A stretch of 64,000 nucleotides of DNA from assembly GCA_022376925.1 (NCBI GenBank), contig JAIOJX010000002.1:134736831-134800830 (forward strand). Direction: 5' to 3'. This DNA comes from Tragulus kanchil (taxonomy: Eukaryota; Chordata; Mammalia; Artiodactyla; Tragulidae). Below are positions 60,605 through 64,000 of this stretch, one piece after another. Below the pieces are notes generated by a model. The model was not told where the DNA came from. It did no database searches and saw nothing but the letters and a program-made list of their open reading frames with translations. The position numbers and the translations under genes are program-made. Position 1 is the stretch's first letter; each line of letters opens with the position of its first letter.

Positions 60605-62283
60605 TCTCTTCTTCTGACCCCACTGCAATGTCAGACCTGGTTCATCTGTGTGGCAGTCAAACACCAATATGCCTTTACTCTGTTAGCATGTATTCAGCTG
60701 TCATAACAAACAAACCCTTCCATCTGTATTGGCTCAGGTATAACAGAAGTTCAATGTTCATTCATGTAACAACCCAAGACTGGTGTTCCTGGCCTTGACC
60801 ACACTTTCCATGTAGGGATTAAGTGACCCGGGTTCCTTCCCTCTTACCTGGGCCCATCAATGCTTAAGCCTTGTTTCTGCTTGTACTCAGAGAGCAGAGG
60901 GGCAATGAGAGAACAGGGGAGACACAAGCTGCTTCTTAAAACCCTTGGTCTCGAGTGTTACACGTCACTTCTGCCTACATGCTGTTAGAGAGAATTCAGT
61001 CACGTGCCCCAGTGCAAGGGATGCCGGGAGAAACATTTTGGTGGAAAGACAGTGGCTTCAGCCATACTCCCTACTTTTCAGCTCTGGTGGGAATTGTTCT
61101 TGGTGGCAAGAAAGACATTCTGACTTTAACCTTTAGAACTCCCCACTGTTCATGCCCCACAAACAACAACAACAAAAACCTAGGCGTCTCTTGATGACAT
61201 TTCCTTGTATTAAAATCATGGAACATGCCAGGTGTTCCTGCTGCCTTTCCTGACGCATAACAGAAGCTAGGAATAAATCGAGTAGGAAGAAGTCAGCAGC
61301 TTCTGAAATTAAAGGGAAAAGTAGAAAGTCTTTGGAAAAGCAGGTATTACAGGTATCTCTTCAGAAAGCCCCTTTCAAGTCCTTTGCTTTATAGGCATGG
61401 AAGATGATCAAAAATAAAACGCCGAGAAGAGAGGGACAAAAACCATGAAGCTTCTTCAGGTGTGTGACATTCCTAGACTAATGCCCAAGAGGGTGATGCT
61501 ATTAAGTGCCTGACTGTCCCGAGAGGACTATTGAGGGTTAGCCCGCGGACTCCAGAGACTCGGCGTTTGTCTGCTCCTCTCTTAGGTCCTGACGCCAGCT
61601 CCCTGGGCTCGAGATTCAGACTGTGTAGCAGGGTGGAGGATAGCCTTGGCCACGTTCCCCAGCTATTAGCTATTCATGCACCTGTAATTTTTTAAAAAAT
61701 ATGTATGCACCTCCTTTATACTATCTTACGTCTTTTCTTTAAGTAATTTAGTTGACTTCTTTCTGTTCTTTGTAGCGTTGCCGAAGTGATCATGTATACA
61801 ACATCACGGGCTTGATCTAGCAGTTGCATACTTACTTTAATATATCTTCGGAGAATTTATGAAAAGAAAAGTAATTTTGTCCTTGTATTGCTGATGGTAC
61901 AAGTACCACAATTTACCAAAAGCTGTCTTAAAGGTATTTCACTCCTATGACAATTTGGTGCTTCAATTACCATTGTATTCTTAAGAACAGGAAGTCTTTT
62001 GTTGCATTTTTGTGTAAATCTAGAAGGTACAGAAAGTCTCTGACCTTCCCTCTCCGTGACATCCTTTCCTATAGATGAGGAGTCTGCTCAACATTTCCTG
62101 AATCCTTAAAGATGTTTTCTGTGATCTTGACTTTCCCTTTTCTGTCCTTTACTCACTGATTATATTGGAGAAGCAAACTGCTCCTTTGAGATTTGCTGCC
62201 TCCATTTCCTCCCCGATTACCCGTGCCTTCTACCCTCGGCAACTTCTGCTTCTCACCTGTTTATCAGTGATCTCGTAGCTCCT
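60605..62283. other. Intronic sequence; possible old LTR, otherwise nothing recognised
   Basis: The part 60680-61100 (tcagctgtcataacaaac, gtggcttcagccat) may be a decayed MLT1-like LTR, but I am not sure. From 61200 to 62283 the sequence is AT-rich with no repeat or gene that I can name. Confidence 0.35.
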
Positions 62284-62468
62284 GTGTGTGTGTGTTAGTT
62301 GCTCAGTCGTGTGATGGCCTGGACTGTAGTCCTCCAGGCCCTCTGTCCATGGGATTCTCCAGGCAAGAACACTGGAGTGGGTGGTCATGCTCTCCTCTAA
62401 GGGATCTTCCCGACCCAGGAATTGAACCTGGGTTTCCTGCATTGCAGGCAGATTCTTTACCACTGAGC
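62284..62468 (-). mobile_element. Bov-tA SINE with short (TG)n
   Basis: The reversed copy runs from tgtgtgtgtgttagttgctc through ccaggaattgaacctgg to ctttaccactgagcc. A short internal deletion removes part of the usual gactctttgtgacc segment. Confidence 0.88.
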
Positions 62469-62544
62469 CTAGCTCTCTGGATCTGAGCACAAGGCATGGT
62501 AGTGTTACTGAGTCCAAGCTCGCTCTGCTCGCCCCACGGCCAGC

Positions 62545-63660
62545 CAGTGAATCCGAATGAGGTGTTGAGGCAAGGAAAACAACTCTATTCGGAAAGCCGA
62601 AGAAAACATCTTATTGGGGTTTGGCTGCTGGGTGATTTTATAGGTCAGAGATGAGGGCAGGTGAGGAAACAAAGCAGAAAGGCCATTAATCTTGCAAACA
62701 TCTCTTAGAATGATAAGCCTCAGGCAGCGGAAGTGTTAACTTCTCTCTTCCTGCCATTTACAGGTGGATTCTTGAACAAAGGTATTTCACTTTCACACCC
62801 AGGCAAAGGGGCAGGGTCCTGAGGCAAGCCATTAAGCATGATTATAATAATAATAACAACGGAAAGCAAGTCAAAGAAGCGGTATGCAACAGGGAGCCAG
62901 AATTGATTGTCTCCCTGCAAAGGTAGCTGCTTACGACTATAGAGGGCGGAATTGAGGGAAAGGAAGTGAGAGTAAGATTGGAACCCGTACCTGGGAGAAG
63001 TCATCACTTTTATAATAACTGCCCACTGACGGCATAATTAAGGATGTATTCATTCCACAAGTATCAATTGATCAGTTACTATGTGCCGGGCACCCTACGA
63101 GGTGATGCTGAATGTTCTGCTTCTCCGTACATAGGAGCTGAATCAAATCTAGGAGACAGAGTTTGGGGTGAGAGCTCTGTTGCTTTGCCAGGCAAAGGGG
63201 GACACAGCAGGCTAATGCCCTCTGCACCAAGTGCCCCCACTGGGGGAACACAGTGACAGGTTTTATAGTGATTGCTCAAAGAGGGCATGGTCAGCTTGTG
63301 GACATTCTTCTGATGGGTTGGTGGTGAGATAAATAGGAGTCCACGTCTTCAACCTTCAGGTCTAACTGGTTTGGGGTCTGTATGCTTATCGGCAGCATAC
63401 CTTCATTAATTGTTAATTTCTCCCACCTGGAGGTGCTTTCCATCTCTGCAAAATAGCTCAAAGACATTGGTATTGTTGTGTATCCCTGGCTGGGGGAACA
63501 GGGCCTTGCCCGAAGGCTGCTTTTGACAGTTTCTTGTTAATCTCACATCCCATCCCTTCCCTGGTTAACAACTGCTTGAATCTGCCCCTTGGAACTTAAG
63601 GAAGGAGGCCTAATGAAGGCTGTTTCCTGTAATCAAAGAAATGGAGGACGCAGAAAGACC
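62545..63660 (-). mobile_element. Possible ruminant endogenous retrovirus LTR-type sequence
   Basis: Two stretches, about 62545-62960 (gttgaggcaaggaaaacaac, ggtcctgaggcaagcc) and 63140-63600 (gagctctgttgctttgcc, ccttcaggtctaactgg), have the look of reversed ERV LTR and flanking sequence known from ruminant genomes. I see no gag, pol or env frames. The family and limits are uncertain. Confidence 0.3.
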
Positions 63661-63799
63661 TTTTGTTCAGGAGCTTCACAGGGCCCTGCGGGGCATCATA
63701 AGTGCAGAGAAAATGACTGTGAACAAAACAGGCAAAATAATCTGCCTTCTTCGAGTATATGTGCTCATGATGGTGGTGGTGGTGAAGAGGCTGATCCTA

Positions 63800-63935
63800 T
63801 CGCTTACCGTTTTGAGTCCTTACTCTATGCCAGGCTTTGTTGTGTGTATCGGCTCACGCTTATGCTGTGACGTAACTGCTAATATTCCCATTTGATAGTT
63901 GAGGAAATGAGATGCAGGAAGTTGAGATAAAAGAG
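63800..63935 (-). mobile_element. MIR fragment
   Basis: The text gtccttactctatgccagg and ccatttgatagttgaggaaatg resembles a reversed MIR 3' part. Confidence 0.65.
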
Positions 63936-64000
63936 AGGTCGTCAGTGACATTGAACAGACTGGGTTTGGTCTGGATTCATGGGATGTCAGGCTCTTAACT

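Larger units (their letters stand above)
51355..64000 (+). other. PRKCB: PRKCB intron 9, 5' part
   Basis: The intron starts at the donor gtacag of the second exon copy. No further PRKCB exon (the kinase small-lobe exon with K371) is visible, so the intron continues beyond the window. It holds two tandem duplications besides the rest of the exon-bearing unit, an L2 segment, several SINEs, and a possible LTR near the right end. Confidence 0.8.

Overview
The window is vertebrate nuclear DNA from a ruminant. Four coding exons with intact splice sites lie on the + strand and match protein kinase C beta (PRKCB). The introns are packed with ruminant-lineage repeats: BovB (RTE) LINEs, Bov-tA SINEs and CHR-type tRNA-Glu SINEs, over older L1, L2, MIR, MER5A and MLT1 remnants. 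I cannot tell cattle, sheep, goat, buffalo or deer apart from this sequence alone.

Gene content. The exons, probably exons 6-9, encode residues about 177-355. They cover most of the Ca2+-binding C2 domain (16357-16513 and 20891-21025), the end of C2 and the start of the V3 hinge (37182-37278), and the hinge plus the glycine-rich ATP loop (50133-50279). Phases and lengths (157, 135, 97 and 147 nt) join into one frame, and the numbering puts the Ca2+ ligands on D187, D193, D246, D248 and D254 and the ATP loop on 349-354. The first five exons and the rest of the kinase domain lie outside the window. I found no other gene, RNA gene or promoter that I can support.

Layout. 1-16356 is the end of intron 5. 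Exon 6 then appears three times (16357, 17474, 18597). Intron 6 runs to 20890, exon 7 to 21025, intron 7 to 37181 and exon 8 to 37278. Intron 8 runs to 50132, exon 9 appears twice (50133, 51208), and intron 9 fills the rest.

The most striking structure is not a gene. Nineteen head-to-tail, near-identical duplications occur across the window, each unit about 1.07-1.16 kb regardless of content. They cut through SINEs, LINEs, MIRs and two PRKCB exons. Differences are concentrated in the bases next to each junction, with only scattered single-base changes inside. A second exon 6 copy (157 nt) would break the reading frame if spliced in. The best explanation is uncollapsed contig or read overlaps in the assembly: about 21 kb of the 64 kb is then redundant and the true locus is about 43 kb. 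I see no undescribed biological system here. The value of the window lies in recognising these false duplications and in several well-preserved nested retrotransposon insertions with readable target-site duplications.
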